Below, one piece after another: positions 38,631 to 47,968 of a DNA stretch of 64,000 nucleotides. This stretch comes from Lautropia sp. Lineage in GTDB: Bacteria > Pseudomonadota > Gammaproteobacteria > Burkholderiales > Burkholderiaceae_E. The DNA is taken from the NCBI GenBank assembly GCA_030532895.1, contig JAUNKF010000003.1, forward strand, positions 1 through 64,000. Direction: 5' to 3'. A program made the position numbers and the translations under genes. Within the stretch, counting starts at the first letter, position 1, and each line of letters starts with the position of its first letter. The notes below the pieces were generated by a model. The model did not search any database. It saw only the letters and a list, made by a program, of their open reading frames with translations, and was not told the origin of the DNA.

Positions 38631-38647
38631 CCGTGCGTGACACGCGC
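38631..38647 (-). repeat. Intergenic repeat copy d (inverted relative to c)
   Basis: Minus strand reads GCGCGTGTCACGCACGG and continues ATTCG. This longer version matches copy g at 53345 over about 22 of 25 positions. Ends about 20 bases before the DUF898-M48 gene. Confidence 0.6.
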
Positions 38648-38668
38648 TAAAGTCTGGGAGTCCACAAA

Positions 38669-40897
38669 ATGAAGCAGCTCGTTGTGGGCCAATACAATCC
38701 CTTGCCACCGGGTGGCGTCGGGGTTCGTTTCACGGGTCGTGGCTGGGATTACTTTCGGATCTGGGCCGGCGATCTGCTCTTCATGATGCTGACGCTGGGC
38801 TTTTACTGGCCCTGGTTGCGCCGCCGCCGGTGGCAATTCTTCAACGCCAACACCTGGATCGGCGACACGCCCTTGGGGGATGCCCGGCTGATGACGGCTC
38901 GTGGCGCGTGGCCCCGCATCTGGCAGCAGCTGTTGCTGCTGGTGGGCATTGTGCTGTTGCTGCGTCATACCCGGCTTTATGGCCTGTTCGGTTGGGTGAT
39001 CTTCTTCGGGGTGTTCAGCCTTGGCGGCCCCTGGTGGTTGAGAAGCGGCTGGCAGGGGCGCATCGGCCAGCTTTACTGGCAGGGCGAGCAGATCCGTTTC
39101 GATGGTTCGGTGCCGGGCGCCTGTCGGGCCTGGGGGCTGATGGTGCTGTCCTTGTTGCCCGCTTTCCTGATGGGTCTGGCCGTGTTGATGGATGCAAGCG
39201 GGTTGCTGGGCGAAGGCATGTACTGGTCGGTCAGCAGCGTGCTGACCGAAAGCCTTCGCCACGCCCTGTTCTGGAGCGTGGCCTTGTCGATCATGCTGGC
39301 GCTGGCCGGCTGGTTCTATCATGCCTTGCGCTATGGCTTGCGACATATCCATCATCCGGTTTATCCCTTCCAGTCCCGGCTGCGCTTCTGGCCACTGCTG
39401 AGGGCCGCTGCCGCCACCGTGTTGCTGGTGCTGCCGCTGCCCTTTCTGATCATCGGGCTGCTCCATGCCAACTGGCCGCTGCTGCTAGCCACCTTCAGCA
39501 TCGAGCCGCCCGGTACGCTTCAGACGCTCGTGGCGCTTGCGCCTGCTGCCGACTCATGGCTGGGCGGGTTGCGCCTCGACGGTGCCTCGATGCTCGATGC
39601 CGACGTCTGCGTAGGCTGTCGGGCCGTGGTCGTGCTTGGTCTGGTGCTTCTGGCCACGCTGCTGCTGCGGATGGGCTGGCGTTACTTCATGGCCAGGGTG
39701 TGGAATCAGAGCTGGCGCAGCATGCGCCTGCCCGGTGCCGTGATCGAGAGCCATCTGCCTGCTGGCCGGCTGATGGCCACGGGCTTCGTCTGTGACCTGC
39801 TCACGATCATCACGGGGGGGCTCTATCATCCGTTCGCCCTGGTGCGTCTTGAAGCGCTCAAACGGCAGGCGTTGCGGGTGATGCCGGTGTATGCGGTTGA
39901 TGGCGGCTTGCCGGATGGGGGCATGGAAGGCTCGACGAACATGCGCTCGAGCATGGCGCCGGCCGCCGCGGTAGCCCCAGGGCCTGAGGCGCAGACGCAC
40001 ACGCAAAGCCCCGCCCAGATAGCGCCTTGTGTCCATCAGTCGGCGGCTGCCAGCAGTGTCCCATTGTCCCGCCGGGAGGCGGGCGAGGTGGGCAGGGCGG
40101 CCATGCCCAAGCCCCGGCTTGATTGGCGCCTTGCCCTGGGGGCGATCGTGGTGCCCGCCCTCCTGCTGAGGCTGGCCTATGGACACGCCAAACCGATGCT
40201 GGGGCACTATCTGGCTCAATCGATGCCGGCCGAGGTCGCCGATGATATCGGGGCACGCATCCAGGATTCGCTGCGGCGTCAAGGGCTGGCCCCGTCAGGC
40301 TTGTCCGAGGCCGAGCAGCAAGCTTGGCGTGAACGGATCGAACAGACCATGCGCCACAGCTGGCAGGGCGCCCCCTTGCCCCCTTACCGGATCGTGTTTG
40401 CCCGAGGCGGTAAACTGCTGGGGCCCAATGCGCTCGTGCTGCCGGGCAGCACGCTGATGCTCACCGATGAATTGATGGCACTGGCCGGCCGGCAGGGCAA
40501 GGATCGCCAACATGCCATCGTGCAAGGGGTCGTTGCCCATCAGCTGGCCCATTTGTCCGAGCGGCATCTGGAGCGCACGATGGTGATGGTGCAGGTTCGG
40601 CGTTGGGCGTGGGCGGTGGCCACTGGCAAACAGCTGGCGCAGTTGTCTGGCCTGGGCGCCGACAGCGTGCTGCAACAAGGCTATGTCCAAGCCGAGCAGC
40701 AGGCGGCGGACGAGATGGCCATTCGGGTGTTGAAAGCCAATGGCCATTCGCCACGGCTGATGCTGGATTTTTTGAGGGCCTTGCAGGCCGAAGCGGCCAG
40801 TGGCCCTGAGCAGACCGTGGCTGCACACCGCATTCCGATCAGCCTGGCCAGTCAGGGGCTGGATGCCCGGCGCGTCAGTCGATATGAACAGGATTGA
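38669..40897 (+). CDS. DUF898 membrane protein fused to a degenerate M48 peptidase domain
   Basis: 742 residues. The N-terminal 400 or so are a DUF898/YjgN-like integral membrane domain (FTGRGWDYFRIWAGDLLFMMLTLGFYWPW; later AGRLMATGFVCDLLTIITGGLYHPFALVR) with about eight helices. After a Pro/Ala-rich linker and one more helix comes an M48-type domain. Its zinc motif is H624-Q-L-A-H628: the catalytic Glu of HExxH is Gln, and the distal E-x-x-A-D ligand motif is shifted (E676-Q-Q-A-A-D). It is therefore probably not an active protease. DUF898-M48 fusions occur in proteobacteria. GGGAG lies eight bases before the ATG. Confidence 0.8.
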   Translation: MKQLVVGQYNPLPPGGVGVRFTGRGWDYFRIWAGDLLFMMLTLGFYWPWLRRRRWQFFNANTWIGDTPLGDARLMTARGAWPRIWQQLLLLVGIVLLLRHTRLYGLFGWVIFFGVFSLGGPWWLRSGWQGRIGQLYWQGEQIRFDGSVPGACRAWGLMVLSLLPAFLMGLAVLMDASGLLGEGMYWSVSSVLTESLRHALFWSVALSIMLALAGWFYHALRYGLRHIHHPVYPFQSRLRFWPLLRAAAATVLLVLPLPFLIIGLLHANWPLLLATFSIEPPGTLQTLVALAPAADSWLGGLRLDGASMLDADVCVGCRAVVVLGLVLLATLLLRMGWRYFMARVWNQSWRSMRLPGAVIESHLPAGRLMATGFVCDLLTIITGGLYHPFALVRLEALKRQALRVMPVYAVDGGLPDGGMEGSTNMRSSMAPAAAVAPGPEAQTHTQSPAQIAPCVHQSAAASSVPLSRREAGEVGRAAMPKPRLDWRLALGAIVVPALLLRLAYGHAKPMLGHYLAQSMPAEVADDIGARIQDSLRRQGLAPSGLSEAEQQAWRERIEQTMRHSWQGAPLPPYRIVFARGGKLLGPNALVLPGSTLMLTDELMALAGRQGKDRQHAIVQGVVAHQLAHLSERHLERTMVMVQVRRWAWAVATGKQLAQLSGLGADSVLQQGYVQAEQQAADEMAIRVLKANGHSPRLMLDFLRALQAEAASGPEQTVAAHRIPISLASQGLDARRVSRYEQD

Positions 40898-40965
40898 GCC
40901 GGGCTTGTCTGTTGTCAGCCGTTGGGGGCGCTCATGCCTGGCGTCCCCCTCACGGCCTGTTGCGT

Positions 40966-40978
40966 GTGCATGACACGC
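40966..40978 (-). repeat. Intergenic repeat copy e
   Basis: Minus strand reads an exact GCGTGTCATGCAC core, in the 171-base gap between the DUF898-M48 gene and the PLP enzyme gene. Confidence 0.6.
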
Positions 40979-41068
40979 CCCAACCGTTCATCTGCACAAT
41001 CACACCGCCGGCAGGGCATGACAGGTGCCCGCGGCTTCATCAGTATCACGACAGGAATCGAAAACGCG

Positions 41069-42319
41069 ATGAGCAACAACCAGAAGGAACAGGGGCTGGC
41101 GACACGGATCGTGCATGCCGACCGCCGATTCGGTGTGGCACACCATGCCATCCGCAAACCGGTGCACCGCTCGGTGCAATACGGTTTCGACACGGCCGAG
41201 GATCTGATCGATGTCTTTCAGGGCAAGCTGAAGAACGCTTACAACTATTCGCGCACCGGCACGCCGACCACGGCTGCGTTGGAAGCCAAGCTGACCGCAC
41301 TGGAAGGCGGCATCGGTTCGGTCAGCTTTGCCTCCGGGATGGGGGCGCTGTCGGCGATTTTCCTGACCTTGCTGCGGGCGGGCGATCATCTCGTGTCGGC
41401 CCGTTATGTCTTTGGGGGCACGAACAGCCTCTTTGGCACGATGCGGCATCTGGGCATCGAGGTCGACAAGGTGGACACCTGCCAGGTGGCCAACGTCGAG
41501 GCAGCCCTCAAGCCGAACACCCGGATGGTCTTCGTCGAGACCATCGCGAACCCTGGTACCGAAGTGCCCGATCTGGCCGCCATCGGCGAGCTGTGTGCCG
41601 CGCGCGGCCTGCTCTTCGTGGTGGACAACACGATCACCTCGCCCGCACTCTTTCAGCCGAAGGCCGTCAAGGCCGGTCTTGTCGTCAATTCGCTCAGCAA
41701 GACCATCGGGGGCCACGGGGTGGCATTGGGAGGGCTGGTGACGGATACGGGCCTTTTTGTGTGGGACAACTATCCGGCCATTGCCGACGAATACCGCAAA
41801 GGTGACCCCAGCCTTTGGGGGCTGACGCAATTGCGCAAGAAGGGGCTGCGCGACATGGGCGCGTGCCTGTCCTCGGACGCGGCCGACCAGATCGCGATCG
41901 GTGCCGAGACGCTCGCGCTGCGCATCGAGCGCACGAGTCAGTCGGCGCTGGCGCTTGCCCGGATGTTGGAAGCCCACCCGGCCGTCTTTCGTGTCAACTA
42001 TCCGGGGCTGCCCAGTCACCCGCAGCATGCCGTCGCCAAGGCGCTGTTCAAATCCGGTTCGTGGCTACTGTCCTTCGACCTGAAGCATACCGATGCGTTG
42101 CTGCCCTTCATCAATCGTCTTCAGATCCCACTGCGTGCCACGGGCCTGGGCGATACCCGCACGCTGATCATTCCGGTGGCGCCCACCATCTACAACGAAA
42201 CCCCACCAGCCGATCGTGCACTGATGAACATCACCGACAGCCTGACCCGTGTATCCGTTGGTCTCGAAGAGACCGAGGATCTGCTGGCCGATTTCGAGCA
42301 GGCGTTGTCGGGTATCTGA
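41069..42319 (+). CDS. Cys/Met metabolism PLP enzyme (cystathionine gamma-synthase family)
   Basis: A trans-sulfuration family PLP enzyme, 416 residues from ATG 41069. PLP lysine 211 is in VNSLSKTIGGHG; YSRTGTPTTAALEAKLTALEGG, FASGMGAL and the C-terminal RVSVGLEETEDLLADFEQAL are typical. Members act as cystathionine gamma-synthase, cystathionine beta-lyase, sulfhydrylase or methionine gamma-lyase and cannot be told apart by eye here. It stands alone with its own terminator. Confidence 0.85.
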   Translation: MSNNQKEQGLATRIVHADRRFGVAHHAIRKPVHRSVQYGFDTAEDLIDVFQGKLKNAYNYSRTGTPTTAALEAKLTALEGGIGSVSFASGMGALSAIFLTLLRAGDHLVSARYVFGGTNSLFGTMRHLGIEVDKVDTCQVANVEAALKPNTRMVFVETIANPGTEVPDLAAIGELCAARGLLFVVDNTITSPALFQPKAVKAGLVVNSLSKTIGGHGVALGGLVTDTGLFVWDNYPAIADEYRKGDPSLWGLTQLRKKGLRDMGACLSSDAADQIAIGAETLALRIERTSQSALALARMLEAHPAVFRVNYPGLPSHPQHAVAKALFKSGSWLLSFDLKHTDALLPFINRLQIPLRATGLGDTRTLIIPVAPTIYNETPPADRALMNITDSLTRVSVGLEETEDLLADFEQALSGI

Positions 42320-42461
42320 GGCAACGGGCGCATGTCCGGGTCGTCCGCGCGCCTGGCGGGGCGCCTTGGCGGGCGCATGGGCGCATGACATGCGCCGGCG
42401 CGGGAGGCCGGCATGCCTCGTACGAGCACTGCCATTCGGCCGTGGGCCTGCGTTCTTGTTG

Positions 42462-42507
42462 CAGGACAGCATCCCTGTCGGCCACGCAAAATGGGCTGTC
42501 CTGTTTT
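42462..42507 (+). terminator. Probable terminator after the PLP enzyme gene
   Basis: CAGGACAGC (42462-42470) pairs perfectly with GCTGTCCTG (42495-42503), loop 24 bases, followed by TTTT (42504-42507). Confidence 0.65.
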
Positions 42508-42703
42508 GTCGATGTTGGGTTCATGGGCGACAGGGGGCGTTCTTTGGTGTCAAAAGTGGGGCAATTAGTGCCAAAAAATTGCCTATTTTTTGTGCAAAAT
42601 GATCAGGGGCCGGGGGCGTGCCAGTGGCCGTGCCAAGCGGGGGCTCAGTACGCCGTCCTCTTCGGCCACATCCGTTCAATACGCCTAAATCGTTGATTGC
42701 GCA

Positions 42704-42727
42704 TCAGATATCTGACCCATTGATGGG
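42704..42727. promoter_or_regulatory. Adjacent palindromes, possible operator of the ligase-ABC operon
   Basis: TCAGATATCTGA is a 12-base perfect palindrome, followed without gap by CCCAT-TG-ATGGG. They lie about 245 bases upstream of the first gene of the transporter operon. Operator function is inference. Confidence 0.35.
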
Positions 42728-42969
42728 TTACATCATGATGAGGTGGCAAATCATGGTTGGGTGGTGAGCCTGCGTGCCACGTTCGCGCAAGGGGCGCAGC
42801 GCGCAGGCTGGCCTAGGGCTTTCCCCCGTCTGTCTTCGTTGAAAAAGCCCGCTTATCGCCCTAGGATGAACCCGCCAAAAGATTTTTGACATTGGGACAC
42901 GGCGAGATTGGTGCGCTGCGAAAATCCCGATGCCGACAAAACACACGGAGACACATGAAGGGGGCATTT

Positions 42970-44910
42970 ATGGCCACGACATTCCCCAGTCTGCTACAGA
43001 AGCATGCCGCCTCGCGCCCCGAGGCGCCGGCCATGCGGGAAAAGGAGTACGGCATCTGGCAGACCTGGAGCTGGGCCAAAACCGCCCAGGAAGTCCGCTG
43101 GATGGCGGGCGGTCTGGCATCGCTGGGCTTTGGCGAGGGCGATCATCTGGCGTTGATCAGCGACAACCGGCCTCACCTGTACATGGCGTTTCTGGCCGTG
43201 CAGAGCCTGAGAGGGGTACCTGTACCGATGTATCAGGACGCGGTGGCGGCCGAAATGGCTTTTGTGCTGGAGGATGCCGAAGTGCATTTCGCCTATGCGG
43301 AGGATCAGGAGCAGGTGGACAAGCTCCTGATGCTGCGAGAAAGCGTGCCGGGTCTCACCTACATCATTTACGACGATCCGCGTGGCATGCGCAACTATGA
43401 GGCGCCGGGTCTGATCAGTGTGGCCGAACTGGTCAAGCGAGGCCAAGCCTACGAGCAGCAGCATCCGGGTTTTTTCGAGGCGCTGGTGCAGAAGGTGCAG
43501 CCTGATGACGTGGCCGTCATTCTCTACACGTCGGGCACCACGGGCCGCCCCAAGGGCGTCTGCCAGACCCATGCCAGTTTCATCGGCGCCGCGCAGGGCG
43601 GTATCGAAACCGATGACCTCAACGAGCGTGACAACGTGATGTCCTACCTGCCGCCCGCCTGGGTGGGGGATTATCTGTTTTCGGTCGCGCAGTGGCTGGT
43701 GGCAGGCTTCACCATCAATTGCCCGGAATCGGCCGAAACGGTCATCATCGACCTGCGGGAAATCGGCCCGTCCTATTATTTTGCGCCCCCGCGTGTTTTC
43801 GAGGGCATGTTGACCTCCGTCTCGATCCGCATGGAAGATGCCAAGCGCTTCGAGCAGTGGCTCTACAAGAAATTCATGGCGCTCGCCGGCCGCATCGGGG
43901 CCGACCTGCTCGATGGCAAGCCGGTGAGTGGCTGGGATCGCTTCAAGTATGCGATAGGTGACGTGCTCGTCTATTCGCCCTTGCGCAACACCCTGGGCCT
44001 GTCACGGATCAAGGTGGCGTACACGGCAGGCGCGGCCATCGGGCCGGATCTGTTCCGGTTTTTCCGCTCGATCGGCATCAACCTGAAACAGCTCTACGGG
44101 CAGACCGAAACCTGTGCCTATGTCTGTTTGCAGCGCGATGGGCGGGTGAAGCTCAACAGCGTGGGCGAGGCTGCGCCGGGCATCGAACTGAAGCTGGCTG
44201 ACAACGGTGAGGTGCTGGTCAAGGGCGTGTCGGTGCTGAAGGAGTACTACAAGCGTCCGGATGCCACGGCCGAGGTCATCGACGAGAACGGTTATTTCCG
44301 TACCGGGGATGCCGGGATGATCGACCACGACGGACATCTGCACATCATCGACCGGGCCAAGGATGTGGGCAAGCTCGCCAATGGCGCGATGTTTGCACCG
44401 AACTACATCGAGAACAAGCTCAAGATCTTTCCGCAGATCAAGGAGGCGGTCTGCTTCGGGCATGATCGCGACAAGGTCTGCGCCTTCCTCAACATCGATC
44501 TGGAAGCAGTGGGCAACTGGGCCGAGCGGCGCAATCTGCCTTACACCGGCTATGTGGATCTGGCTGGCAAGGAAGCGGTGCTCACGCTGATGCGTGAGTG
44601 TGTCGAGAAGGTCAATGCCGGGCTGGCCGCCGAAGAAGGCATGGAAAGCACGCAGATCGCCCGTTTCCTGGTGCTGCACAAGGAGCTTGACCCGGATGAT
44701 GACGAGCTGACGCGCACGCGCAAGGTGCGCCGTGGCTTCATCGCCGACAAGTACGGCGTGCTGATCGACGCACTGTACGACGGCCGCACCGAGCAGTTCA
44801 TCGAGACGGCCGTCAAATTCGAGGATGGGCGAACGGGCAAGGTCAGCGCCACGCTGAAAGTGCTCGATGCCCGCGTGTTCGAGCCGCAGGTTCAGAAGGA
44901 GGCCGCATGA
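42970..44910 (+). CDS. AMP-forming long-chain acyl-CoA synthetase-like ligase
   Basis: Activates a carboxylic acid to acyl-AMP then acyl-CoA. 646 residues from ATG 42970, with AAGGGGG upstream. ANL motifs are intact: P-loop YTSGTTGRPKG from residue 186, YGQTETCAYV, YFRTGDAGMID and DRAKDVGKLANG. First gene of a seven-gene unit; the next gene starts in its stop codon. The fused setting with a LivGHMKF-type importer suggests that it activates the imported substrate. Substrate chain type cannot be told. Confidence 0.9.
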   Translation: MATTFPSLLQKHAASRPEAPAMREKEYGIWQTWSWAKTAQEVRWMAGGLASLGFGEGDHLALISDNRPHLYMAFLAVQSLRGVPVPMYQDAVAAEMAFVLEDAEVHFAYAEDQEQVDKLLMLRESVPGLTYIIYDDPRGMRNYEAPGLISVAELVKRGQAYEQQHPGFFEALVQKVQPDDVAVILYTSGTTGRPKGVCQTHASFIGAAQGGIETDDLNERDNVMSYLPPAWVGDYLFSVAQWLVAGFTINCPESAETVIIDLREIGPSYYFAPPRVFEGMLTSVSIRMEDAKRFEQWLYKKFMALAGRIGADLLDGKPVSGWDRFKYAIGDVLVYSPLRNTLGLSRIKVAYTAGAAIGPDLFRFFRSIGINLKQLYGQTETCAYVCLQRDGRVKLNSVGEAAPGIELKLADNGEVLVKGVSVLKEYYKRPDATAEVIDENGYFRTGDAGMIDHDGHLHIIDRAKDVGKLANGAMFAPNYIENKLKIFPQIKEAVCFGHDRDKVCAFLNIDLEAVGNWAERRNLPYTGYVDLAGKEAVLTLMRECVEKVNAGLAAEEGMESTQIARFLVLHKELDPDDDELTRTRKVRRGFIADKYGVLIDALYDGRTEQFIETAVKFEDGRTGKVSATLKVLDARVFEPQVQKEAA

Positions 44911-45806
44911 GCGAAATCGGCAAGCAGGCTGCGGTGGCGGCCGATGACGGCATGAACGCCGTGCGTGCGGCAGGTGCCGCCGCCGAGGGGATTGGCATGG
45001 CAGGCGCCGGTCACGACGCGGTGAAGGGACGGCGCATCGGTGACGTGATTCTCGACATTCAGAACATCAGCCTGCGCTTTGGCGGGGTCAACGCGCTCAC
45101 CGACATCAGTTTCAATGTGCGTGAGCACGAGATCCGCTCGATCATCGGCCCCAATGGGGCGGGCAAAAGCTCGATGCTCAATTGCATCAATGGCGTCTAT
45201 ACCCCGAGCGAGGGCAAGATCACGTTCCGCGGCCAGACCTTCGGGCACATGAACAGTCGTCAGGTGGCCGAGATGGGGGTGGCACGCACCTTTCAGAACC
45301 TGGCCCTGTTCAAGGGCATGAGCGTGCTCGACAACATCATGACCGGGCGAAACCTGAAGATCAAAAGCAACCTGTTCCTGCAGGCGCTTCGGGTGGGGCC
45401 GGCGCAGCGTGAGGAAATCGCGCATCGCGAGTTCGTCGAGCACATCATCGATTTTCTGGAGATTCAGGCGCATCGCAAGACACCGGTTGGTCAGTTGCCT
45501 TATGGCTTGCAGAAACGGGTGGATCTGGGCCGGGCGCTGGCGATGGAGCCGCAGGTGCTGCTGCTCGATGAGCCGATGGCGGGCATGAACGTGGAGGAGA
45601 AGCAGGACATGTGCCGCTTCATCCTCGACCTGAATGACGAGTTCCGCACCACGATCGTGCTGATCGAGCACGACATGGGTGTGGTGATGGACATCAGCGA
45701 TCGCGTCGTGGTGCTCGATTACGGCAAGAAGATCGGCGACGGTGCGCCCGACGAGGTGCGCAACAACGAAGACGTGATTCGCGCCTACTTGGGCGTCAGT
45801 CATTGA
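44907..45806 (+). CDS. livG: ABC transporter ATPase, LivG type
   Basis: ATP-binding subunit of a branched-chain amino-acid-type importer, 299 residues. Walker A GPNGAGKSS, Q-loop FQNLALF, Walker B LLLDEPMAGMN and switch EHD. The signature motif is the LivG variant, here LPYGLQKRVDLGRAL. The first 45 residues are an Ala/Gly-rich extension absent in E. coli LivG (255 residues). Overlaps the ligase gene by four bases. Confidence 0.93.
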   Translation: MSEIGKQAAVAADDGMNAVRAAGAAAEGIGMAGAGHDAVKGRRIGDVILDIQNISLRFGGVNALTDISFNVREHEIRSIIGPNGAGKSSMLNCINGVYTPSEGKITFRGQTFGHMNSRQVAEMGVARTFQNLALFKGMSVLDNIMTGRNLKIKSNLFLQALRVGPAQREEIAHREFVEHIIDFLEIQAHRKTPVGQLPYGLQKRVDLGRALAMEPQVLLLDEPMAGMNVEEKQDMCRFILDLNDEFRTTIVLIEHDMGVVMDISDRVVVLDYGKKIGDGAPDEVRNNEDVIRAYLGVSH

Positions 45807-45869
45807 GGCGGGGAGGGAGAGTGATGCATTGTCTGGTTGTTCTGCCCACCCATTATTGAGGAGTCGCAC

Positions 45870-46799
45870 ATGGCATTCTTTCTGGAAACGCTGTTCGGCG
45901 GCCTGATGGTGGGGACGCTGTATGCGCTGATCGCCATCGGTTTCGTGCTGATTTTCAAGGCATCGGGGGTCTTCAACTTTGCCCAGGGGGCGATGGTGTT
46001 GTTCTCGGCGCTCGTCATGGCGCGGTTTGCCGAGTGGATTCCGGCCTGGCTCGGCATGGAGCCGGGCTTCATCGGTAACCTGCTTGCGATGATCGTCGCG
46101 CTTGTCGTGATGGTGGGCGTCGCCTGGCTGATCGAGCGGCTTGCGCTGCGGTATCTGGTCAATCAGGAGCCGATCACCCTGCTGATGGCCACGCTCGGCA
46201 TCGCCTATTTTCTCGATGGCTTGGGGCCGCTCATTTTCGGTAGCGAGGTCTACAGCCTTGATGTGGGCATGCCGAAAGATCCGCTCTTTCTCTTTGAGGA
46301 CGTGTTCGAGGGAGGCGTGCTGGTCAGCCTGGAAGACCTCTATGCTGCCTGTGTGGCCGCGTTGCTGGTCGTCTGCCTGAGTCTCTTTTTTCAGAAAACC
46401 AAAACGGGTCGTGCGCTTCGGGCCGTGGCCGATGACCATCAGGCCGCGCAGTCGATCGGCATTCCGCTCTCGCGCATCTGGGTCATCATCTGGTCGGTGG
46501 CCGGCGCCGTGGCGCTGGTGGTCGGCATCATCTGGGGGTCGAAACTCGGCGTGCAATATTCGCTGTCGCTCGTGGCGCTGAAAGCGCTGCCGGTCGTCAT
46601 CCTCGGCGGTCTCACTTCACTGCCAGGTGCCATCATCGGTGGCCTCATCATCGGTGTGGGTGAGAAACTGGCCGAAGTGTATCTGGGGCCCCTTGTCGGT
46701 GGCGGTATCGAGGCATGGTTCGCCTACGGTTTGGCGCTGTGCTTCCTGCTGGTGCGGCCGCAAGGGCTGTTCGGCGACAAGATCATCGACCGCGTCTGA
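45870..46799 (+). CDS. livH: ABC transporter permease, LivH type
   Basis: Inner-membrane permease, 309 residues, about eight helices. GTLYALIAIGFVLIFKASGVFNFAQGAM at the start and LPVVILGGLTSLPGAIIGGLIIGV near the end are LivH hallmarks. GAGGAG lies seven bases before ATG 45870. Confidence 0.94.
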   Translation: MAFFLETLFGGLMVGTLYALIAIGFVLIFKASGVFNFAQGAMVLFSALVMARFAEWIPAWLGMEPGFIGNLLAMIVALVVMVGVAWLIERLALRYLVNQEPITLLMATLGIAYFLDGLGPLIFGSEVYSLDVGMPKDPLFLFEDVFEGGVLVSLEDLYAACVAALLVVCLSLFFQKTKTGRALRAVADDHQAAQSIGIPLSRIWVIIWSVAGAVALVVGIIWGSKLGVQYSLSLVALKALPVVILGGLTSLPGAIIGGLIIGVGEKLAEVYLGPLVGGGIEAWFAYGLALCFLLVRPQGLFGDKIIDRV

Positions 46800-46822
46800 T
46801 CAGCCACGGAGGAACCCTCATC

Positions 46823-47887
46823 ATGTTTTACCGTGAAAACGGACAGTTCAAGACCACTTACGCGGCCGATCAGCAGATCTTTCCCGTGTTGCAGGATCGC
46901 TGGGCCATCGCTGGCATCCTGCTCATCGCCTTCGTCGGCGTCCCGCTCTTCGTCAGCAACTATGTGTTTCAGGCGGTGCTGATTCCGTTCCTGATCATGT
47001 CGCTGGCGGCTTTGGGGCTGAACATCCTGGTTGGCTACTGCGGCCAGATTTCGCTGGGTACGGGGGCCTTCATGGCCGTGGGCGCTTATGCTGCCTATAA
47101 CCTGCAGGTCAGGTTCGAGGACATGCCGCTGCTGGTGTCACTGATTGGCGGTGGTGTCATCGCCATGCTGGTGGGCATGTTTTTCGGGCTGCCGAGCTTG
47201 CGTATTCGCGGCCTGTATCTGGCGGTGGCCACGCTTGCCGCACAGTTCTTCGTGGATTGGCTCACGAGCCGTGCTGGCTGGATCACCAACCACTCGTCCT
47301 CCGGTTCGGTCAGTGCCGGCCCGCTGTCGGTTTTTGGCTGGCGTATCGACACGCCGGTCGAGAAATACCTGTTCTGCCTCTCGATCCTCGCCTTGGTGGC
47401 GCTGGCATGCAAGAACATGGTGCGCAGTGCGATCGGCCGGGAGTGGATGGCCATCCGCGACATGGATGTGGCTGCCGCCGTGATCGGCATCCGCCCGACC
47501 TATGCCAAACTCTCGGCCTTTGCCGTCAGCTCCTTCATCGTCGGCGTGGCCGGCGCGCTCTGGGGCTTCGTTCACCTGGGCGCCTGGGAGCCGGCGGCCT
47601 TCGGCCTGGATCGCTCGTTGCAGCTGCTCTTCATGGTGATCATCGGCGGCTTGGGGTCGATCGTGGGCAGCATGTTCGGTGCCGCCTTCTTCGTGCTGCT
47701 GCCGTTGCTGCTGAACCATGTGCCGCATTGGTTGGGGCTGCCGCTGTCCACCGCCACCGCCACCTATCTGGAACACATGGTGTTCGGGGCGTTGATCGTC
47801 TTTTTCCTGATCGTCGAGCCGCATGGCCTGGCCAAACTGTGGGCGACCACACGGCAAAAACTGCGTGTCTGGCCGTTCCCGCATTGA
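46823..47887 (+). CDS. livM: ABC transporter permease, LivM type
   Basis: Second permease, 354 residues, about nine helices. LAALGLNILVGYCGQISLGTGAFMAVGAYA and VIIGGLGSIVGSMFGAAFFVLLP are typical of LivM. ATG 46823 follows GGAGGAA. Confidence 0.94.
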   Translation: MFYRENGQFKTTYAADQQIFPVLQDRWAIAGILLIAFVGVPLFVSNYVFQAVLIPFLIMSLAALGLNILVGYCGQISLGTGAFMAVGAYAAYNLQVRFEDMPLLVSLIGGGVIAMLVGMFFGLPSLRIRGLYLAVATLAAQFFVDWLTSRAGWITNHSSSGSVSAGPLSVFGWRIDTPVEKYLFCLSILALVALACKNMVRSAIGREWMAIRDMDVAAAVIGIRPTYAKLSAFAVSSFIVGVAGALWGFVHLGAWEPAAFGLDRSLQLLFMVIIGGLGSIVGSMFGAAFFVLLPLLLNHVPHWLGLPLSTATATYLEHMVFGALIVFFLIVEPHGLAKLWATTRQKLRVWPFPH

Positions 47888-47968
47888 GATGTTCTTTCCC
47901 TTTCATCCAGAGGGCGCCTCAGAGCGCCTGACACCTGGTTCTGCCAGGACAATCATTAGGAGATGCAC

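Larger units (their letters stand above)
42320..42969. other. 650-base intergenic region before the acyl-CoA ligase
   Basis: No supported gene. It holds the terminator at 42462-42507, a perfect inverted repeat GCGCATG-A-CATGCGC (42381-42395, a variant of the intergenic repeat), an AT-rich patch near 42560-42600, and two adjacent palindromes TCAGATATCTGA (42704-42715) and CCCAT-TG-ATGGG (42716-42727) upstream of the ligase operon. Confidence 0.5.
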
